Origin: Trichodesmium sp002260545
Lineage (GTDB): Bacteria; Cyanobacteriota; Cyanobacteriia; Cyanobacteriales; Microcoleaceae
Direction: 5' to 3'
Length of the DNA: 64,000 nt
NCBI RefSeq assembly: GCF_050016015.1
Contig: NZ_JBNHEQ010000161.1
Span: forward strand, 12,758-76,757
The position numbers and the translations under genes are program-made. Under the pieces are notes generated by a model. It was not told the DNA's origin and made no database searches. It saw only the letters and a list, made by a program, of their open reading frames with translations. Shown piece by piece: positions 1 to 9,500 of this stretch (position 1 is the stretch's first letter; each line of letters opens with the position of its first letter).

Positions 1-1
1 A

Positions 2-883
2 ACTCGTATATGTGGAACCGCAAATATTGGTAAGTTTAATTGTGCTGTAATTCCAGTTGGGGGAAAAGCTATTTCATCCCCTGGTCAATCAATAGGAGCG
101 ACTATTTCAGAATTTGTCAATGGTCTGAGAAAAGCTTATATAAATACTGGTTTTAAAGATGTTGTTGTTAACAGATTAAAAACTGAACTAGAACAAATAT
201 TCGCTGTAGAAGAGAGAGAAATTAAAAAACAACTAAATAGTTATCTAGGTTTAATAGATAAATTTCAGAAGTTTCATCAAAATAATGGGTTATTTAGTGA
301 TTTTTTGGCAATAGGAAAACTGCAAAATGCTTATATAAATGGTGGTTTGATATTTATACCCTTAAATAATCGGGGTGCTGAGAATTATGAAATTAGTTTG
401 TCTACAATTAATAAGACGAATTTACAGCAATTATTTAAGGATTTAACTATGATTAGGAAATCTGAAAATTATCCATTAAGTCTTAAAAACGGATCTGAGG
501 ATGTATTAGGTATTATTCGGAAAATAGAAAATTCAGAGCAGTCACAAACTTTAAGAGACGAAAAAAGTTTTTCTGACCAATATTTAGCTATCCATACATC
601 TACCCTTACTATTGGTAAACTACCTGAAACAAATAACTTAGAACTTAATCAAATTAAAGAGAAAATCAGAGAAAAATTTCAGCGTTATATTAAATCAATG
701 TATTCTAGTAATAGCTTTCTACCTGTGACTAAAAACTTTGAAAATTTCCCTTATTTAAGTTTTCGTTCTCTAACATTAGAAAGTCAATGGCATCGACTAT
801 TCGACCAAAATCTTTTAGTAGCTTCCCCAGAAATTAATACTCTATCTTTGATGCTTTATAGTGAGGATAAATCTGGAAAATAA
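2..883 (+). CDS. Hypothetical protein, 5' end outside the window
   Basis: The frame is open from the first bases of the window to the TAA at 881-883, about 293 residues, so the start lies upstream. An internal ATG-like start near 305 is only where a shorter reading could begin; codon use and composition continue unchanged upstream of it. The visible N-terminal part (ICGTANIGKFNCAVIPVGG) is Gly-rich and is followed by a charged, helix-prone stretch. I see no transmembrane segment, metal site or catalytic motif I recognise. It might be a filament-like or cytoskeletal-type protein or part of a larger enzyme, but nothing supports a choice. Real coding is likely; function unknown. Confidence 0.6.
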   Translation, partial: TRICGTANIGKFNCAVIPVGGKAISSPGQSIGATISEFVNGLRKAYINTGFKDVVVNRLKTELEQIFAVEEREIKKQLNSYLGLIDKFQKFHQNNGLFSDFLAIGKLQNAYINGGLIFIPLNNRGAENYEISLSTINKTNLQQLFKDLTMIRKSENYPLSLKNGSEDVLGIIRKIENSEQSQTLRDEKSFSDQYLAIHTSTLTIGKLPETNNLELNQIKEKIREKFQRYIKSMYSSNSFLPVTKNFENFPYLSFRSLTLESQWHRLFDQNLLVASPEINTLSLMLYSEDKSGK

Positions 884-1121
884 CTTATATCAAGTGTGAT
901 AAATGTTTGTTACAAATGGTAGGGACGTTGCATGCAACGTCCCTAGGAAAGAAGGAAGAAGGAAGAAGGAATAAATATTGAATAAAAAAAGGGAAAAATG
1001 ATAGATATAGCTATCTAAAATTATTAGATTAGTCATCAGTATATGTCCTAAATTTTTTTTATTTGCTCTAATTTGTATACAAAAAAATCAATAAATATAT
1101 GAAAGTTTATTTTGACAATAA
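884..1121. other. Intergenic with palindromic repeat
   Basis: Contains a perfect palindrome at 923-944 built from the half-site GGGACGTTGCA. The same core recurs at about 12660, 55035, 56965 and 59303 in this window. It is followed by GAAGGAA short tandem repeats. No gene is visible. Confidence 0.5.
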
Positions 1122-2885
1122 TTAACCGAGATTCTGTTTAACAGGAATCTTAATTATAAATGTTGTTCCCTCCCCTGTTGCAGAACAACAAATAATATTT
1201 CCACCATGTTTTTCTACAATTATTTGATAACTAATAGATAATCCTAATCCTGTACCTTTACCTGTAGGTTTAGTCGTAAAAAAAGGGTCGAAAAGCTTTT
1301 TTTGTACTTCCTGTGGTATGCCAGGCCCATTATCTATAATTCTAATTTATAGCCAGTCTGTTGTAATTATTTCTGCATGAATTTTAATCACACTGGCATT
1401 CTTTTTTATCTCTTCAATTGTTCGTTGTTGATTATATTCATTAATAGCATCAATAGCATTACCAATAATATTCATTAAAACTTGATTTAGTTGATTAGGA
1501 TAAAAATCTATGAGGGGTAAATTTTTATATTCTTTGACAACTTTAATTGCTGGATATTGAGAATTAGCTTTCAAACGACTTCCTAAAATTATTAATGTGT
1601 TGTCAATCGCTTCTTGAACATCAATTTTTTCAAATTCTGCTTTATCTAGTCGAGAAAAGTTGCGCATAGCTACAATAATTTCATAGATTTGCTCAGTACC
1701 ATTTCTCATTGATTTATATATTTTATTGAGGTCTTTTACTAAGAATTCAGGATCTATTTCATCTATTTTTTCCTCAACTTCAGGTACTGGAATAGGATAA
1801 TATTTCTGATATGTAGCTAATAGTTTAATTAAGCTTTCCGTATATTGTTGAGCATAAACAATATTGCCTTTAATAAAGTTAATTGGATTAGTAATTTCGT
1901 GAGCAATTCCCGCAACCATTTGTCCTAAACTAGACATTTTTTCACCATGAAGTAATTTGGTATTAGTTTCCTCTAATTTAGCTATTTTTGCTTGTAGCTC
2001 CTCAATAACTTTTTCTAAATTTTGAGATTGGGTTATTGTTGATTTTTGGGAATCATTTAATAATTGGTTTAATGCTTCTACTTCAGATTTAAGATTATCA
2101 ATATAATTATGTTGTTCGTTTACATCTTTAACTTGATTAATAATATTATATTGCCCTGAGTTGATAAAAATATTATTGTCATCAAAAGGTAAAATTGCCA
2201 TTTTGATATTTAAGGTTAAGTGACGCAATAAATCTAGAGTAACTTTTGGCAATTCTACTTTGAGAAACATTAGTACAACAAAGGTATCTCCTAAAGGTAA
2301 TAAACCTCCACATCCTAGAACGGATTTAACATTAAACGGAATTACAAATGATTTTTTTGCTGGAATATAAGGACTATCTAAAGCATCAGGTACATAAAAT
2401 ATTTGACAAATTTGTTTTTCTACATCAACAAATAAAGTAGGGTCTGGTTGAATAAGTATACCAGGTTCTAGACCTAATTGTTTTATCATTTGAGATATCA
2501 TTGGAGCTTTAGCGATCGCCTCTTCATTAACTAGGGGAATTGCTTGATGTCCTAATGATTGATCTCGATAATTCCATTCTGGTTTTTCACCAGCAGTTGC
2601 TAGTAGAGTTAAGCATTTTAAATCATACTTAATATCTGTTTTTTTCAAGATATTTTGTACATATTTTTGTAATTCAGGAGTTAATTTTCCGTAGGAATGA
2701 GTTTTAAATAAACGGATAAGTACACAGGATTTTTCTTGGGTTTGGAGATTAACTAAATTTTCATATAGATATTTAATAATTACGTTACTAGCTGCTTCCA
2801 TACTCTGAGAATCTTTTCCCAAGCTGCGCAGCATTAAACCACATTCAGACAAATCTCTGACATTAAATTCAGTTAGGTCATACAT
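1122..2885 (-). pseudogene. Sensor histidine kinase interrupted by one in-frame TAA
   Basis: Reads 512 codons from ATG at 2885 to TAA at 1347-1349, then continues in the same frame for 74 more codons to a TAA at 1122-1124. The first part holds an N-terminal GAF-like sensor region (about 1-235), a coiled coil (about 250-315), a HisKA H-box (GQMVAGIAHEITNPINF) and the N box (NQVLMNIIGNAIDAI). The part after the stop starts IRIIDNGPGIP and carries the G1, F (FDPFFTTKP) and G2 (GKGTGLGLS) boxes of the HATPase_c domain. A single-base change of the TAA to AAA, CAA or GAA would restore about 587 residues. Without readthrough the product lacks ATP binding. It could be a true pseudogene or a base-call error. 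Confidence 0.85.
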
Positions 2886-3002
2886 AGGTTAACTGTTTCC
2901 TAAAAAATGTTTAACCTAATTTTAACATCTCTATCAATTATTTCAGTTACCAGTTACCAGCTATCACTACTTTTTTTAAATACGACCTCTACTGGGAGAT
3001 AT

Positions 3003-3191
3003 TATGCCAAATTAATCAAAGTAATATTACACTTCAACAGTCAAATATTTACTAAGTTTTTTATCTATTTTTGACAATTATTATTTGGTTAGTAATGATT
3101 ATTCCTACTTTTAATATCTCTCTATCTTTCCTTTCCTGCCTAAAATTCTCGATCCAATCAAATATAGCAATATTTTTGATAAATGGTATTA
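3003..3191. mobile_element. MITE2 copy A
   Basis: About 190 bp with imperfect terminal inverted repeats. The right end is TATAGCAATATTTTTGATA followed by AATGGTATTA; the left end is a decayed match to TAATACCA...GTAATGCTATAC. Four other copies in this window share the ends and parts of the interior (about 40231, 51605, 54910, 59242). There is no coding capacity, so it would need a transposase from elsewhere. Confidence 0.6.
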
Positions 3192-3335
3192 GGGGTGGGT
3201 ATCCTTTGAAGTAAAGTATAATAAACATTTATAAAATTAATATTAAGTAGTCGTGCTTTTAGTTAAGAATTTTCTAGTTAAGATAGGGAACAGAGAGTTA
3301 ATAGAATGTGTAATTAATTTTGCTTATGAACTTAC

Positions 3336-3488
3336 TATAGCAATTCCCAAAAAGCGTGAGGTACAAAATTCCCTAGTTTTAGGGAACACTTAACTGGTAT
3401 GGAGGGAGTAGGGAATAGTAATTCTGGTTCCGTAGGAATAGATAAAGAAGAAAAACGACTGTACCTCATTACCTTGGGAAACGCTATA
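3336..3488. mobile_element. MITE1 copy A
   Basis: 153 bp. Ends are TATAGCAATTCCCAAAAAGC and, inverted, TATAGCGTTTCCCAAGG, with a second inverted block around GTACCTCA. The outer TATA could include a TA target duplication as used by IS630/Tc1-type elements; this is inference. Related copies are at 6416, 32561 and 47379. Confidence 0.65.
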
Positions 3489-3810
3489 CTATGTAGGGAA
3501 GTTCCATACAACTATACAACTTCCCTACCTACTCCCTATTTCCTTTTACCGAAATAATTAATAATTAAACAATTAAATAATTAGATCATTCAGGTTTAAA
3601 GCCTCCCCTTGAATAGGGAAAAAAAGTGCTAGTGCCACTACGCGGAAGTCAAAATTAAAAATTCAAAAGTATTGTAAGGTAAGGCTTTTAGGATTTTGTA
3701 ACTGGTCACTTATTTCCGCCATTCTGCACTAGGATATTTCCAGACCTTCAATTCCGTAACGGTTTTAACAAGAGGTAATTATCCATTATCAATTATCCAT
3801 TATCCATTAA

Positions 3811-4434
3811 TCAAAGACCTAAATCAGACTTAGCAACTTCAGCCATAGCCAATAATTTTTCATCCCACTTTTTCCCTGTATTTTGTTGTAAATATTCTGC
3901 TAAAGAACCCCATCCATTTGATTGTAAATACAAATGAGTAGCAATTTGATGTTTACAAATACTATGACGATAAACCATATCAGGACAACTACAGCCAATA
4001 TTATTTACCTCAGCTACAGTTCCTTTAATTGGATTTCTAACCACAGAACTAACAGCAGTCAACTCAACTTCTAGTTTTTCTAAAGCAGCTCTATTATATC
4101 TTTCGAGAAAAGCGTGTATTTCCGAATAAATAATAAAATACTTGCCATTTTCTGCATTTATGTTAATCCCAGAAGTCTGAAAATTATAACTGATAATTTT
4201 GCTAAAATTGCGCTGTTTAATTTGCAAAAAACAGAGCAAATAATTCAGAAACTTTGCTTTAGATAAAAAAGTGCTGCACCGTCCTTTTGAAGTTCTATAA
4301 ACTATTTGAGGAGTTTCAGAAATCCCAACAGGTTTAATACTTTCAATCTTAATTTCTAAAGGTACTAATGCCTGAATTTCTGAATCTATTTCGCGAGAAA
4401 AATGAGTGGATTTAATACCAATGCAATTAACCAT
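3811..4434 (-). CDS. SWIM zinc-finger domain protein
   Basis: 207 residues. The C-terminal half has the SWIM pattern CxCx(n)CxH (CSCPDMVYRHSICKH, about residues 147-161). SWIM domains bind zinc and mediate DNA or protein interactions in varied proteins including SWI2/SNF2 helicases and MuDR transposases. The N-terminal 145 residues match nothing I recognise and contain no helicase or transposase motif. AGAGGA lies 8 nt upstream of the ATG, a good ribosome-binding site, supporting this start. It is isolated, with no operon partner. The domain call is firm; the cellular role is unknown. Confidence 0.75.
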   Translation of the reverse strand: MVNCIGIKSTHFSREIDSEIQALVPLEIKIESIKPVGISETPQIVYRTSKGRCSTFLSKAKFLNYLLCFLQIKQRNFSKIISYNFQTSGININAENGKYFIIYSEIHAFLERYNRAALEKLEVELTAVSSVVRNPIKGTVAEVNNIGCSCPDMVYRHSICKHQIATHLYLQSNGWGSLAEYLQQNTGKKWDEKLLAMAEVAKSDLGL

Positions 4435-4881
4435 GATATAATCCTCTTATGATTTAACTTTTTTTTCCAGGCGCTCTATGAAAAAGCCAATCAGATGAGC
4501 GCCTTTTATATTACAATTATACTTCAATAAACAGGAATCGACAACCATTGAAAGTTACTTCCTGTAAAAGACTAAAGTCTTTACTACAAACCGAAAAAAT
4601 CTCAACCAAAGGGGAGTGTGGGGAGAAACTACAACCAGAGGGGTTGAATTAACTTTTTGAGAGTAAATTGGAGCCACTCTTTTTCAGCTATTAGCTGTCA
4701 GCTAGCCTCCTAGCTAGGTCAGAACTACGTTAACAGGAATAAGACCCGGCTTTTGTAGTAAGATTTAACTGTGGCTTAATAAGACCCCGCCCTTAAGCGA
4801 GGTTTAAAAAAGCTTTTATCTAAAACTAAAAGCAATAGCTGACGGCTAACGGCTGAATACTTACAATAACTGATAACTGAA
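4435..4881. other. Divergent intergenic region with inverted repeat
   Basis: Lies between the SWIM gene and the TldE-like gene, which are divergently transcribed. A 7-bp inverted repeat GGCGCTC/GAGCGCC at about 4470-4502 with a roughly 20-nt spacer is followed by TTTTAT. The rest is repeat debris: a GGGGTTGAA block, an AGCTGTCAGCTAGCC block and a final TGATAACTGA repeat abutting the next start codon. Confidence 0.5.
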
Positions 4882-4884
4882 ATG
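4865..4884 (+). repeat. TGATAACTGA repeat supplying a start codon
   Basis: The repeat ends in ATAACTGATAACTGAAATGA and its ATG is the start codon of the TldE-like gene. The identical junction occurs at the starts of the genes at 48017 (minus) and 55861 (plus), and a shorter form at 15009 (minus). Confidence 0.6.
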
Positions 4885-6228
4885 ACCACAGAAATTAAAC
4901 CAAATCTTCTCAGTCAAGACGAAGCATTATCCTTAGTAGAAACAACCGTAAAAAAATCTGACGCCGAAGGTATTTTCGTTAGTCTTAGCAACAACGAATC
5001 ATCCCTAACTCGCTACTCAGAAAATCAAATTAGCCAAAATATTAGCAAAACAAAATTTGAACTTAACATCACCAGTTATTTCGGCACTCGTTGCGCCACC
5101 GCTTCCACTACAGAACTAGATCCAGATGCCATTACAGCCACCATTCGCCGTTCCGAAGAACTGGCCCGCATCGCCCCACAAGACCCAGAGTGGGTCCCAC
5201 TGCTCGAACCCCAACAATACGAAAATAGGACTCCTGCCTTTGATGAGTTGACTGCTACTATCTCTCCCTTAACACGAGGAGAAATAGTCCAACAGGTATG
5301 CGCCATGAGTGCCAAAGCAGAGGTAGATGGTTCCGGTACTCTGAGTACAGATACATCTTTAGGAGCGATCGCTAACTCACTTGGGTTACGCGGATGTAAC
5401 AAATATACAAAAGCGGACTTTAGCTTTACGGCAAGAATCGAAAATGGCTCTAGTTGGAGTCGTCGCACTGCCTGGGGAATCAATCAACTACCTACTGAAA
5501 GTATGACTGAAGAGTTGATTAACCGTGCTTTTGCTTCTCGCCAACCCAAAGAAATTAGTCCTGGTGTTTATCCTGTCATTTTCAGTGGAGCTGCTTTAGC
5601 CGATCTGTTGATTTGGCTAATATTTAATCTGGATGCACGAGCAGCAGATGAAGGGCGATCGTTTATGTCCCGTACTGACGAAACTGGGAAACCAGAGGGC
5701 AACCGAGTCGGGGAACAAATGTTTAGTCCGTTGGTACATTTACAACGTTATCCTGGTCATCCTTTGTTGCAGTTAGGGAATTTTTCTGGTGATGGGTTGA
5801 GTAATCATTATCTGGACATAATTAAGGATGGTGTGCCACAAACCTTATCTTATAGTCGGTATTGGGCAGCTCAACAAGGCAAACAACCTACTGGATCTAT
5901 GTTCCCAATAGTGATGCAGGGTTCAGAGCAAAGTTTGGCAGATTTGATTTCGCAGACGGAACGAGCAATTTTGGTGAATCGTTCCTGGTATGTACGTTAT
6001 GTGAATCCCCGGACTTTAGAGGTAACAGGGATGACACGGGATGGTACTTTTTGGGTTGAGGATGGGAAAGTAGCTTATCCCATTAAAAATTTGCGGTTTA
6101 ATCAGGTTTTGCCAGATATGCTAAGGGATGTGGATGCTGTGAGCAAACTAGATCGTTATGGTAATAGTGTTTTGCCTGGGGTGAGGGTGAAAGCGTTTAA
6201 TTTTAGTAGTGTGACTGATAGTATTTAG
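4882..6228 (+). CDS. TldD/PmbA (TldE-like) family protein
   Basis: 448 residues, the usual length for the TldD/PmbA family. TldD-TldE heterodimers are metalloproteases that process microcin B17 and degrade CcdA; cyanobacterial roles are not defined. The N-terminal alpha/beta domain (EGIFVSLSNNESSLTRYSEN) and the C-terminal Gly-rich beta domain (LQLGNFSGDGLSNHYLDIIKDG, NRSWYVRYVNPRTLEVTG) are present. The HExxxH zinc motif of TldD is absent; at that position the sequence reads DARAADEGRSF. This favours the non-catalytic TldE/PmbA subunit. No TldD partner is in the window. The start codon lies in a dispersed repeat. A HIP1 site is at about 5364. Confidence 0.85.
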   Translation: MTTEIKPNLLSQDEALSLVETTVKKSDAEGIFVSLSNNESSLTRYSENQISQNISKTKFELNITSYFGTRCATASTTELDPDAITATIRRSEELARIAPQDPEWVPLLEPQQYENRTPAFDELTATISPLTRGEIVQQVCAMSAKAEVDGSGTLSTDTSLGAIANSLGLRGCNKYTKADFSFTARIENGSSWSRRTAWGINQLPTESMTEELINRAFASRQPKEISPGVYPVIFSGAALADLLIWLIFNLDARAADEGRSFMSRTDETGKPEGNRVGEQMFSPLVHLQRYPGHPLLQLGNFSGDGLSNHYLDIIKDGVPQTLSYSRYWAAQQGKQPTGSMFPIVMQGSEQSLADLISQTERAILVNRSWYVRYVNPRTLEVTGMTRDGTFWVEDGKVAYPIKNLRFNQVLPDMLRDVDAVSKLDRYGNSVLPGVRVKAFNFSSVTDSI

Positions 6229-6592
6229 ATATAAAACAGGGAGTAGGGGAGTGGGGGAGTGGGGGAGTGGGGGAGTGGCAGTTCTTCCGCAGGAGACTAA
6301 CTAATATAGCACTCGAAGCAAAGGTTAGGACAATTATAAATCCTAAAAGCCTTTGATAGTCTGAAGTTCCCTGTTCCCTGTTCCCTGTTCCCTTTTCAAG
6401 TAGCCCTATAACTGATATAGCGTTTCCCAAGCTAATGAGTACAGTTGTTTTTCTTATTTATCTATTCCTACGAAACGAGAATTACTACTCCATACTCCCT
6501 CCATACCTGTTCCCTGTTCCCTAAAACCAAATAATTTTGTACTTCACGCTTTTTGGGAATTGCTATAACTGATAACTGATAACTGAATAAAT
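6229..6592. other. Intergenic with short tandem repeat and MITE1
   Basis: Contains a GAGTGGGG short tandem repeat (6240-6277), a decayed GTTCCCTGTTCCCT repeat (6365-6395) and MITE1 copy B (6416-6567), then another TGATAACTGA repeat just before the hybrid kinase start. Confidence 0.55.
6416..6567. mobile_element. MITE1 copy B
   Basis: 152 bp in the opposite orientation to copy A. It begins TATAGCGTTTCCCAAGC and ends TTTTTGGGAATTGCTATA. The interior is a run of CCCTGTTCCCT and CTCCCTCCATACC repeats, as in the other copies. It ends 25 bp before the hybrid kinase ATG. Confidence 0.7.
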
Positions 6593-9500
6593 ATGCCTAA
6601 AATCAATGAAAATTTAAGAATATATGAACGAATATTTTCCTTAAGTGGTGAGGCTATATGTTTATTAGATACCAACTATAACTACCAATTAGTTAATCCA
6701 GCATATCTCAAATTAATTAATCAAAAATCTGAACGGGTAATTGGGAAAAATATCAAAGAAGTTTTGGGAGAAAAAACATTTGAATTTTTTTTAAAACAAC
6801 CATTTGAAAGATGTTTAGCAGGAGAAACTGTAGAAATTCAGGGGTGGCTCAACTTAAATCGGATTGGCAAAAAATATATAATTCGTACTTATTCACCTTA
6901 TTATGATGAAAATAGTAAAATTGCTGGAATTATTGCTAATTTGGTAGACCAGACAAATTTTCAGGCAGCAGAAATTGCTAGGCAAGAAAGCCAAGAATCC
7001 TTCCAAAAAATATTTGAAAATACTACAGAAGGAATCGCAATTTGCTCACTGACAGGAGAATTTTTACAAGTAAATCAGATTTTATGTGAATTTCTGGGAT
7101 ATTCTGAAGCAGAATTGTTAAACCTAAATTATCACCAGGTGACACAACCTAACAATCTAGAATCAGCATCAACATCAACCCCAATTCAGCAACTTATTTC
7201 TCAGGAAATATCCTACTTTTCCCAAGAAAAACAATATATTCATCAAAATGGAACTTTGGTTTGGGGTCAAGAAATAGGTTCGATAATTCGACACCCAGAT
7301 GGTTCTCCTAAATATTTACTGTTGGCAGTTAAGAATATTAACTCTCAAAAATTAGATGAACTTATCCAACAACAAGATCGAGAACGACTAAAACGGATTT
7401 CTCATATCGGTAGTTGGCAGCTAGATGTTGCCACTAAAAAAATTAGCTTTTCAGAAGAATTATTGGAGATTTTTGGCTTTGAATCAGCAAATGCAGAACC
7501 TACCTATACTGAATATTTCCAGTATATCGATCCAGAAGATGGGGTGGAACTGCAACAGTGTCTTGACGAAGCAATAGCTTATGGTAATTCTTATAAAATT
7601 GACTTAAAAATATCTAGAACTGATGGTACTACTAGATATATAGAATTACGAGGTGAAGGGGTTAAGGATCGAGAGGGAAATGTCATCAAGGTATTCGGAA
7701 CTGTATTTGATATTACTACTCGCCAAAAAGTAACAAAAACCCTACAACAACAAGAAGTAGAATTAAAGATTTTTGCTAAAAATCTCTTAGAAATTAACAA
7801 GCAACTTGCTCAACAAAAACAAATGCTAGCAGATATTTTAGACGGGTTGCCAATACCGATATTTCTCAAAAGTTATTGGGAAGAAGATCGGATTGAATTT
7901 CATTTTTTGAATCAAGCAGCAGTGGTAGGTTTTGGTTTAGAAGGAAAATCTTTGTCAGAAGTTAAATATGAGGATTTATTTGGTCAACACTATATGCAGT
8001 TTAAGTCTGACGATCTAAAAGTCTTAAAAACAGGCAAGCCTTTGGTAAAAGAAGAAACCTTTCACGATCCATCAGGAAAAAAATATCATATTATCTTAAA
8101 TCGAACCTTGATCCAAGCAGGAGATACAAATACAAATAAAGATAAATTATTACTTGCTTGTGGTGTCGATATCACAGAGCGAAAAATTTTTGAAAATGCG
8201 TTGCGTGACAGTGAAGCCAAATTTCGGCAATTAGCAGAAAATATTCATCAGGTGTTTTTTGTTTTGTCTGAGCAAGGAGAAGTAATATATATCTCACCTG
8301 CTTATGAGAAAATTTGGGGTAGAAGTTGCGCTAGTATATATGAAAATCCTGATTCCTGGTTATTGTCTGTTCATCCCGATGATCTTCGTACTTTGGTAGC
8401 AGCTTTCGAGATTCATATAGAGACTCAGGAACCTTTTGATGAAACCTTTCGGATCTTTCGTAATGATGACGAAATTCGTTGGATTCAAATTAGATCATTT
8501 CCCCTATTCAATTCTACCCGCAGAGTAATCCGCTTTACGGGTATTGCAGAAGATATTACTGAACGGAAACTAGCAGAAGAAGCCTTACGACAACAGCTTG
8601 AGCAAAGTCTTTTACTCAAACGCATTACTGATGGGATTCGTAGTAGTTTAGATACAGAAAAGATTTTCCAAATTGCTGTCGAGCAAATAGGGAAAATTTT
8701 CCAACCCAATCGTTGTTTAATTCATTTCTATATCCCTGATCCTGTAACGCAAATACCCTTGGCAGCAGAACATCTGATTGGAGAAGTGGAGTCAATGTTA
8801 GATATAAAAATACCAATAGAAGAAAATCCTCATCTGCAAAAGTTAGTGAGTCAGGAAAGTGCTATCGCCTCCAATGACGTTTATGCTGATCCCCTACTAC
8901 AAGCAGTAACACCACTTTGTTGTCAAATTCAACTTAAATCAATGTTGGCAGTCGGTACTTTTTATCAAGGCCAGCTTAACGGAATAATAGGATTACATCA
9001 ATGCGATCGCTACAGAGAATGGACAAATAGTGAAATTCAACTACTTGAGGCAGTTGCAGCTCAAGTTGGCATTGCTATCGCCCAAGCTAATCTACTACAG
9101 CAAGAAGTTGAACGCAAAAATGAATTAGCTGAAAATAATACCGCCCTCCTAGAAGCGAAACAACAAGCTGAAGCAGCTAATAAAGCTAAGAGTGAGTTTC
9201 TGGCAAATATGAGCCATGAAATTCGCACTCCCATGAATGCAGTATTGGGTTTTTCTGAGTTGCTGCAATCTTTTGTTACCGATCCTGTAGGTAAATCCTA
9301 TTTAGCCTCAGTGTTGGCAACTGGTAAAACTCTAATGGCTCTGATCGACGACATTTTAGATGTTTCCAAAATTGATGCCGGAAAACTAGAGCTGAATTAT
9401 GAACCTGTTGACATCACTTCCATAGTGCAGGAAGTCCAACAAATATTTCTGGCAAAATCTGCTGATAAAGGTCTAAATTACTACATGGAGATTTCCCCGA

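Larger units (their letters stand above)
2886..3810. other. Repeat-filled intergenic region
   Basis: 925 bp without a gene. It holds one MITE2 copy (about 3003-3191), one MITE1 copy (3336-3488) and AT-rich degenerate TAATTATTAATT-type repeats near 3550-3580 and 3775-3810. Confidence 0.6.

Noticed and set aside
5076..5483. Antisense frame inside the TldE-like gene
   Set aside because: Shadow of a strongly supported gene on the other strand; Ser/Ala-rich composition typical of antisense frames.
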